DNA from: Metaphire vulgaris
Lineage: Eukaryota > Annelida > Clitellata > Crassiclitellata > Megascolecidae
DNA length: 64,000 nt
Reading direction: 5' to 3'
Assembly: GCA_018105865.1 (NCBI GenBank)
Contig: CM030859.1
Coordinates: forward strand, 3,680,597-3,744,596
Shown piece by piece: positions 24,176 to 33,747 of this stretch; positions within the stretch are counted from its first letter, which is position 1; the number at the start of each line of letters is the position of its first letter. The notes under the pieces were generated by a model. The model was not told the origin of the DNA. It did not search any database and saw only the letters and a list, made by a program, of their open reading frames with translations. The position numbers and the translations under genes are program-made.

Positions 24176-24481
24176 TGAGAAAGTTATGCGACTAACTGGC
24201 ATGGACTCGCTACACTGTACAGTAGACGAGCGCAGACGCAGATACATTGGTCACATCTTGCGAATGCCACCGTCAAGACCCGCAGCTCAAGCAGTGAACT
24301 GGAGACCAGAAGATGGGAGAAGAGGCAGAGGAAAACCGAGAAAAACATGGCAAGACACTTTCGCAGAAGACATGAAAGAGTTGGGGCTAGAGATAGCCAA
24401 AGCAAGAGAAGTTGCCAATGATCGTACCGGCTGGAGAAGACTCGTCGCCCAATGTTCCGAGGGAACGAGAGGGTCTAAGTC
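24176..24481 (+). mobile_element. LINE RT C-terminal fragment with 13-bp target duplication
   Basis: Plus-strand frame with RRRRYIGHILRMPP, GRRGRGKPRKTWQDTFAEDM and GWRRLVAQCS, the usual tail of endonuclease/RT LINEs. The perfect repeat TAAAACACTACCC at 24163-24175 and 24482-24494 marks the insertion. It sits in a hAT-like sequence with GGGCGCCCATAC near 24062. Inside receptor intron 3. Confidence 0.8.
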
Positions 24482-24904
24482 TAAAACACTACCCAAATAA
24501 AGTATAACAGTGCCTGGTTTTGTTTGTAGATTACCTGTCATTCTGACAATCTATTAAAATTGTCAGATTTTACATTTGAAAATCTTGCCAAACTACTAAC
24601 CGTGACCATTGTGTTTTGCATACTGGAAAAATTTCCGTGGACACCCATGGCTATACTATAGACACTTTAATTAAGCCTACTGTTTTTTGTCTTGATGGTC
24701 GATTCGTCAAATACCTGACCCACCGACGGCAGGGAGCCTCCATGATGGGCAGAGGCTGACCACACTACATGTAGTATGTCAACGGTTGTCAACCGGATTT
24801 CTGCGCCTCTGACAGCTGGCGCTCCCTGCCTTGCGAAGCGGGCGGAGTGGGTCGCTCCGGCCTGATTTTAATTAGACGTACCATTTCAAACAAGATTCAA
24901 TAAA

Positions 24905-25080
24905 AAGTAAAAGTAAAGTAAAGTAAATCTCGTGGTTTTCTATAGCGCCTTGGGAGGCAGCACAACAGTAGCTGCTTATTCTTAGGCGCTCAGCCTTTCT
25001 TGAAATAGCTATGGGAAAGGTATATATCAGCCAGGCAATAATCAACATTCAAAGAGCAGTGGGGCTAGGTTGTTACAGCT
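24905..25080. repeat. Dispersed repeat (SINE-like), first copy
   Basis: Shares AGCGC(C/T)TTGGGA(G/A)GCAGC, ACAACAGTAGCTGCTTATT, TTAGGCG and GATCAGCCAGGCA-type words with 49598-49730. It is preceded by AAAGTAAAGTAAAG. No coding frame. Confidence 0.6.
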
Positions 25081-25245
25081 ATACAGTGCTATACAACATA
25101 CAGTGTATTAGATCGAAATGCCACTCAATAGGCAACTGGATTTTTTCAGTATTTGGCAAATGATTAATCATTTGACTAGGCTTAATATTAGGCTAATAAT
25201 AACTTTTGCCAGTTAAATCAATATGCTGACTGTATCCATTCGTAG

Positions 25246-25393
25246 CATCCACAACAGAGCAACCAGAGCAGAAGAATACGGTCCAAGTCAGCGTCTTTGT
25301 TGTAACGATCGTCGCCGCCATCGTCGCCATCGTCGTCATCGCTCTTGTTTTAGCAATCGTGATGCTTTTACTCTACATAAGGAGGAACAACAG
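25246..25393 (+). CDS. Receptor exon 4: stalk, transmembrane helix and stop-transfer
   Basis: Acceptor TTCGTAG before 25246 and donor GTAGTT at 25394. In the frame set by exon 3 it reads ASTTEQPEQKNT, a short polar stalk, then VQVSVFVVTIVAAIVAIVVI-ALVLAIVMLLLY, about 28 hydrophobic residues, then the basic stop-transfer IRRNNR. This makes the gene a type I membrane protein. It starts in phase 1 and ends in phase 2. A second acceptor, ACAACAG before 25258, is in the same phase and would only shorten the stalk. The Arg/His-rich open frame over the same bases is a different frame and not the protein. Confidence 0.82.
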
Positions 25394-25664
25394 GTAGTTC
25401 GTTTGCTTAAACTGATGCTGTGACAATCCAAACCAATTTTATTATTACTACAGTAGAACTACATTATAACGTACTTAGCGGCCTAGCGGGTCTGTAAAAT
25501 TTAGTACGTAATATCCGAGGCACGTTACATCCAATACCGCCCAATGCGGTTACACATCACACGGATACGTTGTAACAGAGTATATAATATATAGGGCCTA
25601 TATTGAGCTTTTATTTCAATACACTAGTCATCGCCCAAAGTGCTTCTCCGCATCGGCGAACATT

Positions 25665-25745
25665 TGACTGCAGCGAGAATCGAACCCTGGTTGACGGCTT
25701 CCCTACAGACGACAGGGCTGACGCTCTAACGAATTATCAATCGTG
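25665..25745 (-). repeat. tRNA-like sequence, probably SINE head or tRNA pseudogene
   Basis: The minus strand has an A-box-like TTCGTTAGAGCGTCAGCCC and a B-box-like AGGGTTCGATTCTCGC. An orthodox seven-base anticodon loop with T33 cannot be placed with confidence, so a functional tRNA is not claimed. Confidence 0.35.
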
Positions 25746-25877
25746 GCATTCAGATTGACAGCGGATTGTCAATTCACAATTCACTTGAGAATAAACGTCT
25801 GCCTTCATTAACGTAGAATGGATTGCTTTACGTTACATCGATGGACTGTACGTTGAATTGCGTCTTGTTTCTTTCAG

Positions 25878-25925
25878 AAAATCAGGAGTGCGTAAAATCA
25901 CTGCGCCGGTCTCGACTGTTCATGG
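25878..25925 (+). CDS. Cytoplasmic cassette exon A (basic, Ser type)
   Basis: Acceptor CTTTCAG, donor GTGAGT, 48 bp, phase 2-2, so it follows the TM exon in frame. After completing the junction Arg it reads KSGVRKITAPVSTVH, with Gly (or another G-initial codon) at the next junction. Net basic, with Ser/Thr but no Tyr. Confidence 0.78.
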
Positions 25926-26173
25926 GTGAGTGTACAAATTATCTTGCGAGAGGTATGCCACTACTAAAACCTTAATTCACACTATTTGAAACCCGCACGA
26001 TGATCGCTTGGAACACTCGCTCAAACACAACCCCAACAAACCAAAGACTTCCTTTCTCAAAATTAAATAACATTTATTAAATATCTCTTAATTAATCTCC
26101 CATCAACACGTAGAATGAATTGCTTACGTTACATCGATGGACTGTACGTTGAATTGCGTCTTGCTTCTTTCAG

Positions 26174-26221
26174 AGAATCAGAAATGCCTAATATCACCGC
26201 GTCGGAGTATACTATTCATGA
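26174..26221 (+). CDS. Cytoplasmic cassette exon B (acidic, Tyr type)
   Basis: Same length, phase and splice sites as cassette A. Reads ESEMPNITASEYTIH. It gains three Glu and a Tyr where A has Lys, Gly, Val and Ser. The SEYTIH segment resembles, but does not match, the ITIM or ITSM consensus (His at Tyr+3). Confidence 0.78.
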
Positions 26222-26469
26222 GTGAGTGTACAAATTATCTTGCGAGAGGTATGCCACTACTAAAACCTTAATTCACACTATTCGAAACTCGCACGATGAT
26301 CGCTTGGAACACTCGCTCAAACACATCCCAACAAACCAAAGACTTCCTTTCTCAACATTAAATAACATTTATTAAAAATCTCTTAATTAATCTCCCATCA
26401 ACACGTAGAATGAATTGCTTTACGTTACATCGATGGACTGTACGTTGAATTGCGTCTTGCTTCTTTCAG

Positions 26470-26517
26470 AGAATCAGAAATGCCTAATATCACCGCGTCG
26501 GAGTATACTATTCATGA
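26470..26517 (+). CDS. Cytoplasmic cassette exon C (acidic, Tyr type)
   Basis: Base-for-base identical to cassette B as read, with the same CTTTCAG acceptor and GTGAGT donor; phase 2-2. Confidence 0.78.
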
Positions 26518-26628
26518 GTGAGTGTACAAATTATCTTGCGAGAGGTATGCCACTACTAAAACCTTAATTCACACTATTCGAAACTCGCACGATGATCGCT
26601 TGGAACACTCGCTCAAACACATCCCAAC

Positions 26629-27530
26629 CAGGGTCGGCCTTAGGCACAGGCAAAGCAGGCAGTTGCCTGGGGCGCCAAATTTGCATTGGATTTACAAAAT
26701 GTCGCTCTATATTATTTTCAGCTATGGAATCTCTAACACAGGTACATATATCTATGTATAGGCAGGCATAAATAATTCAGTGGTCACGTGGTTATCTAAC
26801 CCGTCGTCATAGTCAATCTATTAATTCGCATTTTGTTAACTGCTCCAGTCAGTGTGGCTACAGGCGAAAGAAGCTTCTCAAAGTTGAAGCTAATAAAAAC
26901 GTATCTGCGAGCCTCTATGACACAGGAAAGACTTTGTTCTCTAGCTATGCTATCTATTGAGAAAGATGTAGCACAAACATTAGATTACGGAGACATTATA
27001 AGTAATTTTGCAAGTATTAAAGCAAGAAAAGTATTCTTGAAGTAAAAAAAAGACGTCTACTGCAAATTGGCAAGAATGAATGAAAGGTTGATATGGTTAG
27101 TAATAGGACTATTCCAAGACCACATTTGTTTTAGGATTTTCTATGCACTATTTGTTTTGATAAAGTGAAGTTGAATACTAAAGTATTAATAACGGCATTA
27201 AGGGCTTACTCACTAATGTAAATTATAATGTTATGATTGGAATATCATTACAGGCAAGCTGCCGCAAGCAGTTTGCAGTTACTTACAGGATTTGCTTTTT
27301 GTACCTAAAATGTGCTAAAACTCGCCTACGGGCATCTGTAATTTCAAACACTTTTCCGGGGTTATACCCCATTAAAAGGAGAGGTAGAGGGCATGGGAGG
27401 AAGAAGATAGAAGGAGAGGGAAATGGATAGGATAGGGAAGAGTGAATGGAGAGGGATTGGGAGGGAGACGGCGGAGGGCTCCAAAATGTATGCTTTGCCT
27501 GGGGCGCCATTTGGGCTAGGGCCGGCCCTG
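26629..27530. mobile_element. hAT element inserted between cassettes C and D
   Basis: Ends CAGGGTCGGCCTTAGG / CTAGGGCCGGCCCTG, with a perfect 8-bp duplication ATCCCAAC (26621-26628, 27531-27538). Inside, the plus strand at about 26833-27042 encodes the hAT dimerisation remnant SVATGERSFSKLKLIKTYLR followed by ASMTQERLCSLAMLSIEKD. The rest of the transposase is missing, so the element is non-autonomous. Confidence 0.93.
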
Positions 27531-27675
27531 ATCCCAACAAACCAAAGACTTCCTTTCTCAACATTAAATAACATTTATTAAAAATCTCTTAATTAATCTC
27601 CCATCAACACGTAGAATGAATTGCTTTACGTTACATCGATGGACTGTACGTTGAATTGCGTCTTGCTTCTTTCAG

Positions 27676-27723
27676 AGAATCAGAAATGCCTAATATCACC
27701 GCGTCGGAGTATACTATTCATGA
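27676..27723 (+). CDS. Cytoplasmic cassette exon D (acidic, Tyr type)
   Basis: Identical to B and C as read (ESEMPNITASEYTIH), with intact splice signals. The surrounding unit has a few intronic substitutions. Confidence 0.78.
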
Positions 27724-27971
27724 GTGAGTGTACAAATTATCTTGCGAGAGGTATGCCACTACTAAAACCTTAATTCACGCTATTCGAAAATCGCACGATG
27801 ATCGCTTGGAACACTCGTTCAAACACATCCCAACAAACCAAAGACTTCCTTTCTCAACATTAAATAACATTTATTAAAAATCTCTTAATTAATCTCCCAT
27901 CAACACGTAGAATGAATTGCTTTACGTTACATCGATGGACTGTACGTTGAATTGCGTCTTGTTTCTTTCAG

Positions 27972-28019
27972 AAAATCAGGAATGCGTAAAATCACCGCGC
28001 CGGTCTCGACTGTTCATGG
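27972..28019 (+). CDS. Cytoplasmic cassette exon E (basic, Ser type)
   Basis: Reads KSGMRKITAPVSTVH. It differs from A at two bases, one of which changes Val to Met. Intact acceptor and donor, phase 2-2. Last recognised exon of the array; the following coding exon is not established (a weak candidate acceptor lies at 32460). Confidence 0.78.
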
Positions 28020-28056
28020 GTGAGTGTACAAATTATCTTGCGAGAGGTATGCCACT

Positions 28057-28683
28057 TCTTCATGTGCCATGTATTGCTACGTCGGCGACCATGGATTTCC
28101 ACTCTTCTCTGTTTCTGACTTTCCTTATCAGTTCGATGTTGTCTGTAGTTCTTGTCGCTTCTCTTAGGCTGTCCGTAAACTTTATTCTTTGTCTTCCTCT
28201 TGCTCTTTTCCCCTCTATTTTTCCTGTTATGGCTAGATTTTCCAATCCGTCTTTTCTTATTAGATGTCCAAAGAATTCAAGCTGCTGCTTTCTTATGGTT
28301 TTTAGCAATTTTCTTTTTGTACCAAAAGTTTTTAGTACTTCCTCATTGGTTATTCTTTCTGTCCATGAAATTTTTTGCATCCGTCTGAGAAACCACATCT
28401 CTGCAGCTTCCAGTTTCCTTTCTGATGTTCTTGTCAACGTCCATGTTTCCGAGCCGTACATCAGAACCGCCCAAACGTAGCTGTGAAGAATTCTGAGCCG
28501 TGTTGTTGTTGAAATATGTTTATTTGTGAGAATCTTTTTGAGTTGTATGAAGGCTGACTTCGCCATACCTATTCTGGTTTCAATGTCCTTTTCACTTCTT
28601 CCATCGCTTGTGAAGATGCTTCCTAGATATTTGAACTGTGTTACCTGTTTTATTTCCATTCCCCTGTATTGTAGCCTGCATTT
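28057..28683 (-). mobile_element. 5'-truncated LINE inserted in the exon array
   Basis: The minus strand has an open frame (28659 to 28060) encoding the RT C-terminal half: FKYLGSIFTSDGRSEKDIET, WAVLMYGSETWTLT, RRMQKISWTERITNEEV, LEFFGHLIRKDGLENL and GKRARGRQRIKFTDSL. A perfect 12-bp duplication AGGTATGCCACT (28045-28056, 28684-28695) marks target-primed insertion. It is well preserved, hence young. Other members lie at 1205-1460 and 55095-56600. Confidence 0.9.
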
Positions 28684-28843
28684 AGGTATGCCACTACTAA
28701 AACCTTAATTCACACTATTCGAAACCCTAACGATGATCACTTGGAACACTCGCTCAAACACAACCCAACAAACCAAAGACTTCCTTTCTCAAAATTAAAT
28801 AACATTTATTAAAAATCTCTTAATTAATCTCCCATCAACATGG

Positions 28844-29398
28844 CGTTCAAGTTAGTAATGTTCTGGACTGTTAATGGCGAATGTTCATTCTTCTTAATCA
28901 TCAAAAGTCTAGAGTACAGTTTAAAACTTGACTGTACATACTTATGTATGTATGTTAAGTTTAGTTCCCCGTAGTTGTTCATGGATAGCGTTCATAGCGT
29001 TCAGGAAGGTAGTAGGACGGCCATCGGTCATCTGTAACGTTGCAAGTCGACGAACCCTGGATACGCCATCAGACCTTGGACGTAGTAGAACCGTCTCACA
29101 TCAGTATCGTTTTGGCAGGCGGAAGACGTGACCACGCACTCTCGGACTGACGCTTTCGACGACTGTGGACGAGGCGGCAATTTCGTAGTGACGCCCACGT
29201 CGAACGTAGACTAGACGTCCCCTTCGTAGTGACGCCCTCGTTGTCTATTCGCACGTCGACGGAACGACTGGAACGATGTTTCGTCTCGAAGTATCGACTG
29301 AGTAGAGATGACGACCACAACGCAGGAGATCGAGAAGTTGCCCGGTTCCTGTAGACTTCCGCTTCCACGAGACTCGATCAGGTTGAGACTGAAACTGC
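28844..29398. other. No gene seen
   Basis: After the last partial array unit the sequence is unique-looking, with CG-containing ACGTCG words at 29040-29360 but no convincing splice-bounded frame. Confidence 0.4.
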
Positions 29399-29525
29399 TG
29401 TGTGTGTTGTGTGTGTGTTTATAGACGCGTCCGTATCAAAGACGATGGGCGTCTATGTGTGTTTGTATGTGTGTTTGGCTCCTCCTTTCTCAACCAGGGC
29501 TTGCCACCGGCTATGGCGGAGTTAC
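29399..29525. repeat. Inverted-repeat arm, partner 33224-33350
   Basis: A segment with TGTGTGTTTATAGACGCGTC, CAAAGACGATGGGCGTCTAT and CAACCAGGGCTTGCCACCGG is found as reverse complement at 33224-33350 with few differences. The two arms are about 3.7 kb apart. Confidence 0.85.
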
Positions 29526-30394
29526 TGAAACTGCTTTACAACGCACTGGTTTTAAAAAGTGGTTATATACCTTTCACCTGGAACATTCTAGAACCATTGG
29601 TCAACCATGCATGACGATGCACACGGCTCTAACTGCAATGTTGACCCACTAGCGCATAATCCAAAACGTTCCATTCAAACCCCTTTATAAAGAGTCACAC
29701 ACATACACACATACACACAAACACATGTATGCATACAAACCTACCCTGTCATAGCAACATACATGTATCAGGTCTGTCTATTACTTCAAAAATTGCAAAA
29801 TCGTTGCATTTTATCAATTCTTTTATTTAAAGGCAATTAAAGGCAGTCTCGTACTCGAGTGAGCGTAGGGTCCGACGCTGATCTCCGTGTAAGTCTACTA
29901 TATTTGGTTGGCCGCCGGTGCCACGACTCGATCATAGAATGATCACCCATCGAAGTTTTATCGATCTAGAGTAATTAACAAACGCAGCTTTAAAATGCAA
30001 TGAATATATGTGACTTTGAATTTGTTACGAGAACATTTAGCCTGATTTTGCTAGGAATTTAATTTGTGTTAATTAATTTTATTTTAAAATTGACTATTTA
30101 TTCAAATAACCATTAAATTAAATAAATGCTCATTCAAATAAAAAAGAAGGTGGTCAACGATAAAAGCAATCGTTCGCCAACTGAAAGGAATGGTCATCTT
30201 GCCGAGACAACCCCACTACGGTAATGGTAGTAATGATGACAGCAAAGTTTAAAGTGGTTCAGCAGGGTCTGCCCTGTGTGAGAATCACTATGTTTCACCC
30301 ATTATGGTCTTGCTTTATAATCTCATTCTTTGCCCTCTTGTCCTCTAGTAGGTTTATTTCTGTATTCTTCTTTTTTGCAACAACAAATAAACAA
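29526..30394. other. No gene seen
   Basis: Contains a (CA)-rich stretch at about 29695-29728 and a GGGTCCGACGCTGATCTCCG fragment near 29868-29887 that resembles the 3' part of the SINE family. Otherwise AT-rich. Confidence 0.4.
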
Positions 30395-30605
30395 CTTAAG
30401 GTCGACTCAGCATTACTCGCTAGAGGGCGGTGGTAAACTGAGGAGCGGCGTTAAGCTGCGAGTTAAAACGTGGGCTAGGGAAAGTAATGGCAACCTACCC
30501 CCAGATTAATGGATTATACCACTTACGTCGCTGATTGCCCAGGCCGGAGATAAGCGCCGGAACCCAACGCTCGGACTCGAGTACGGGACCTACCGTTGAC
30601 TTTAT
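30395..30605 (+). repeat. tRNA-derived SINE, 3' part
   Basis: AAGGTCGACTCAGC, GAGGGCGGTGGTAAACTGAG, GAGCGGCG and CCGGAGATAAGCGCCGG match the body of the SINE at 13496 and 33455. The head is missing. Confidence 0.65.
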
Positions 30606-30753
30606 TATTATTTCACTTAGTTACATTTCCATCTGAACTTTGTATAGCAAAATCTGATTTTGTTTGTATTTTTGATTTTGTTTGGCCCTCCGGCTAATCC
30701 TGGCGGAAATGAGCGGATGGCCTTCAGCACACCATTCAGTGAAGCCTGGAAGA

Positions 30754-30756
<3 letters not shown>

Positions 30757-30843
<87 letters not shown>

Positions 30844-30850
30844 CATCATC

Positions 30851-30882
<32 letters not shown>

Positions 30883-30891
30883 CATCATCAG
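30757..30891. repeat. (ATT)n then (CAT)n microsatellite
   Basis: About 86 bp of ATT units followed by about 50 bp of CAT units. The Leu, Tyr/His and Asn/Asp-rich open frames across it are repeat artefacts. Confidence 0.92.
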
Positions 30892-31158
30892 TACTGCTAT
30901 CCTTTCTGCGTCGGAATTTAAGTAAACTTGGTGCAGAGGTAGATGGACTGATTTTGATTGATTGCCATTTATAGGAGGCGGAACTCACCAAAATCAAAGC
31001 CGTTGCTGTGGAAAGAGGGTGGGTCGGAATCTATTTTCACGGTCAGTGGCGTAACGTGGTCGCATTCTTTATCGGTTTACGGAAAGTGCTATTGCTACAT
31101 GAAAATTGTGTAGCTGTGGATGACAGAAAGACTAACTCAGTATGTTTGAATTTACTAG

Positions 31159-31592
31159 GAGCCGCCCATAAAGTACGTCGTGCTATTTTTGACCCCTTCC
31201 CCACCTGTCACAGATTGGTACAATGGCGGACCTCAAAAAGTACGTAAAAAAACTCGGAATCTCCCCTAAACTTACCATAAAGCGTCGGCCATAAATGGCG
31301 TCAGGCAGGTTCTCTATTTATTAGGTTCATTTTCCGCCGCGTAACAGGTATTGAAGTTCCTGCAATGATAACAGATATAATTGAGACCCAAAATTATGTA
31401 TCTAGAGAAGAAGTGTTAATGAGCAAAATCGTCGACCCTCAAACATTTAATATACTTCCTATCAGATATATTTAAATTTTATTTATAGTGAAGGTGTGAC
31501 GTCACGGTGGTCTTAGAACCCCTACAACAAACTGCCACACTTTCTTAGAACCCCTCATCCCCTCGAGCGTGACGTACTTTATAGACGGACCC
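31159..31592. mobile_element. MITE with GCCGCCCATAAAGTACGTC ends
   Basis: Ends GAGCCGCCCATAAAGTACGT / GACGTACTTTATAGACGGAC are imperfect inverted repeats, flanked by TAG on each side (31156-31158, 31593-31595). Noncoding inside. The end type resembles 5866-6276 and the fragment near 19700. Confidence 0.6.
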
Positions 31593-31661
31593 TAGTCTCT
31601 AGAACGAGTCTATGTCGTGAAAAGTAAAGCCAGTTTTCCATCGTATTTGCTTAATGATTGT

Positions 31662-31765
31662 TAGTGCTGTTACGGTTTCACCTCGTGCAGTCTCGGTCGG
31701 TTTCGGTTCGGTTTTGACCGAAAAACCGCGGTTTCGGTTCGGTTCGGTTAACAGTAGCAGCACTG
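31662..31765. mobile_element. 104-bp hAT-type MITE of CGGTT repeats
   Basis: Ends TAGTGCTG / CAGCACTG, with a perfect 8-bp duplication ATGATTGT (31654-31661, 31766-31773). The interior is almost wholly GGTTTCGGTTCGG words and their complement around TTTTGACCGAAAAACC. Confidence 0.88.
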
Positions 31766-31773
31766 ATGATTGT

Positions 31774-33223
31774 CGACGGTTGCCATGAAAAATTACCGTA
31801 AAACTTCTAATACAAACCGGCTCTCAACAGAGGGCTGGTATCCAATAGGCTTACAAGCCGGGCATTTGTCTTGACAAGAGGTCGAAAGTTCGTATTAGAA
31901 GTTGTAGGGTAAGTTCTGTGGTAACCATGGGGCAACCATTGTCTAAAGTTTAGCAGAGATGGTGGAAAATTGGCTTCATATTTTCGCTGCATATGGAACC
32001 ACCAATATACACTGTATTACGTACGCAAAAAGTCATATTTTCATTTTATTTTTTGAGATAATATTTTTATAACGCAGTGGTCATGGCGAAGGCAAAAGTC
32101 AAAGGCGCTTTAACAAACTTGTAGGATACGATCGTTACCAGCCTTAGTTTTAAGTACTGATTCAAGTAATGTATGAACGTTTGGTCTGTCCGAGCGATGT
32201 CTTTTCATTCTACTTAGGCTATATATAAATTTGTGCATACGTACACATTCAGTTGAGACCCTCCATTCCCTCCCCGTATGCATCCATAAGCAAATTTTCC
32301 TACATCAAATTACCCCTCCTCCACACTGCGTACGTAATATATGGATAGCCCCTTTGTCATAGATTTGAGCGATGCTGTTAAGGTTCAAGATTGGTTTTAA
32401 ATAAAGTAAGTATTCGCGTAGTTCGCTTTGTCTGTAGATTTTGCCGTTCTGTCTTTCAGAGGACGCGAGAAGGTATAACTGGCTACAGAATGACCTTCAA
32501 CCCACAGGTCAACATCGCTCCCAATGTACGTCGTGGTACTTATATGCTTGGGGCTGTGACGCTTTGACAGTTTGATCCGTTTAATTTGTAATACGCGCTT
32601 TTCTAGTTATTGTGCCAATGTGTTTGCCACCTTTTATACATTAGTCGTTACTTTAAAGTAGGCCTAGTGTTTTCGAGGTCTATGTCGGTATATTTTTTGG
32701 CTATTATTTTGTTTAGCTATGCGCTAGCCACATAAAGTTGACAAAGCAGAATACAACTTGACTCAGGCCTACTTGAGTAGGCTATCTAACCTGACAACCA
32801 TGATAGCGGTCCCTCTCTATTTCTTCTCTACGTATCTTTTTTTATTTTTTTTTATTTCCAACTCAGCTCATAACATAACACATATACAAGTAGGCCTATA
32901 CGAAACAGACAAGCAAATTAATGTACTCAAAATCCATAATACAATTTTACCAAACAAGCAAAGCAATTAGCCTACTTGGCTAATTAGAAACAGACAAATT
33001 TAGCCAAAAAATTTAATATAATTACATTGACAAATGTATCGTTCATTACTTGAGTAGTTGAATGAATAGCAGTTAAAAATTGGAGTAAATAGACTGATTA
33101 AAGGCAGCAACTCACCTTTCGATTTGTTGTAAATGAGTGATTATCCAGCAGACTAAACAAACACCTTCAATAAGTTTGCAAAGGACAAAAGATAATATAA
33201 ATAAGGCACCCTCGCCTAACATA
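31774..33223. other. AT-rich, no firm gene; weak candidate exon at 32460-32507
   Basis: CTGTCTTTCAG before 32460 is a strong acceptor-like site. In the phase left by the cassette exons the next codons would be GREKV then stop, giving a very short receptor tail; in other phases the 48 bp to CCCACAG|GT are open. Nothing else is recognised apart from fragments of GGATAGCCCC-type MITE ends near 32340-32355. Confidence 0.25.
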
Positions 33224-33350
33224 ACTCCGCCATAGCCGGTGGCAAGCCCTGGTTGAGAAAGGAAGAGTCAAACACACATACAAACACACATAGACGCCCA
33301 TCGTCTTTGATACGGACGCGTCTATAAACAAACACAACACACATAACCTA
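33224..33350. repeat. Inverted-repeat arm, partner 29399-29525
   Basis: Reverse complement of 29399-29525, including CCGGTGGCAAGCCCTGGTTG and GACGCGTCTATAAACA. Confidence 0.85.
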
Positions 33351-33454
33351 ACCGCTAGATCGATTCCCTGAGTAAAGGCAAATGATGTGGCTGATAGCAA
33401 AATGCTTCGAAATTTATTTGAATTTCGTTATTCTTTCAATGAGGGAGTTTCAAA

Positions 33455-33747
33455 AGGGGCGGGAAGTTAGCAGAGTGCTAACAACGTTGGACAATGGAGC
33501 AGGAGGTCGCGGGTTCGAGTCCCGTGGTCGCGTGCTTGAGTCCCGTAGGAGTCCTAAAGGTCGACTCAGCCTTTTTCGTGGTGATCAAATGAGGAGCAGT
33601 GGTGAAAATTCCTGCGATAAGTCAAACAGGTACGCTACGCGATACACTAGCCCCGTATCCGTGGTATTGCACGCCTGGCTGAGGGCTATAGCAACGTAGG
33701 TCAGCGACGCCCTATGAGCCCGTGAGGCTCGTGAAGGACTTTGACTT
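33455..33747 (+). repeat. tRNA-derived SINE, well preserved
   Basis: GGGGCGGGAAGTTAGCAGAG with an A-box-like region, then GGTCGCGGGTTCGAGTCCCG (B box), AAGGTCGACTCAGCC and GAGGAGCAG, ending GTGAAGGACTTTGACTTTT. It is the best RNA polymerase III promoter match among the SINE copies. An internal GTCGCG...GAGTCCCGT piece is repeated. Confidence 0.78.

Larger units (their letters stand above)
25811..28843 (+). repeat. 296-bp tandem array of cytoplasmic exon cassettes
   Basis: Five units are spaced 296 bp apart when insertions are ignored (exon starts 25878, 26174, 26470, 27676, 27972). Each carries a pyrimidine tract, a 48-bp exon, a GTGAGT donor and shared intronic words. A sixth partial unit without an exon follows at 28684-28843. 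The flanking intron copies are nearly identical. The third unit is split by a hAT element (26629-27530); the fifth is split downstream of its exon by a LINE (28057-28683). Confidence 0.92.

Noticed and set aside
26174..26221. ITIM, ITSM or ITAM in the tyrosine-type cassette
   Set aside because: SEYTIH has His at Tyr+3, so none of the consensus motifs is met; only a generic tyrosine motif can be claimed.
27917..28480. Plus-strand frame of 187 codons
   Set aside because: Antisense shadow of the LINE RT at 28057-28683; it also crosses a cassette exon in the wrong frame.
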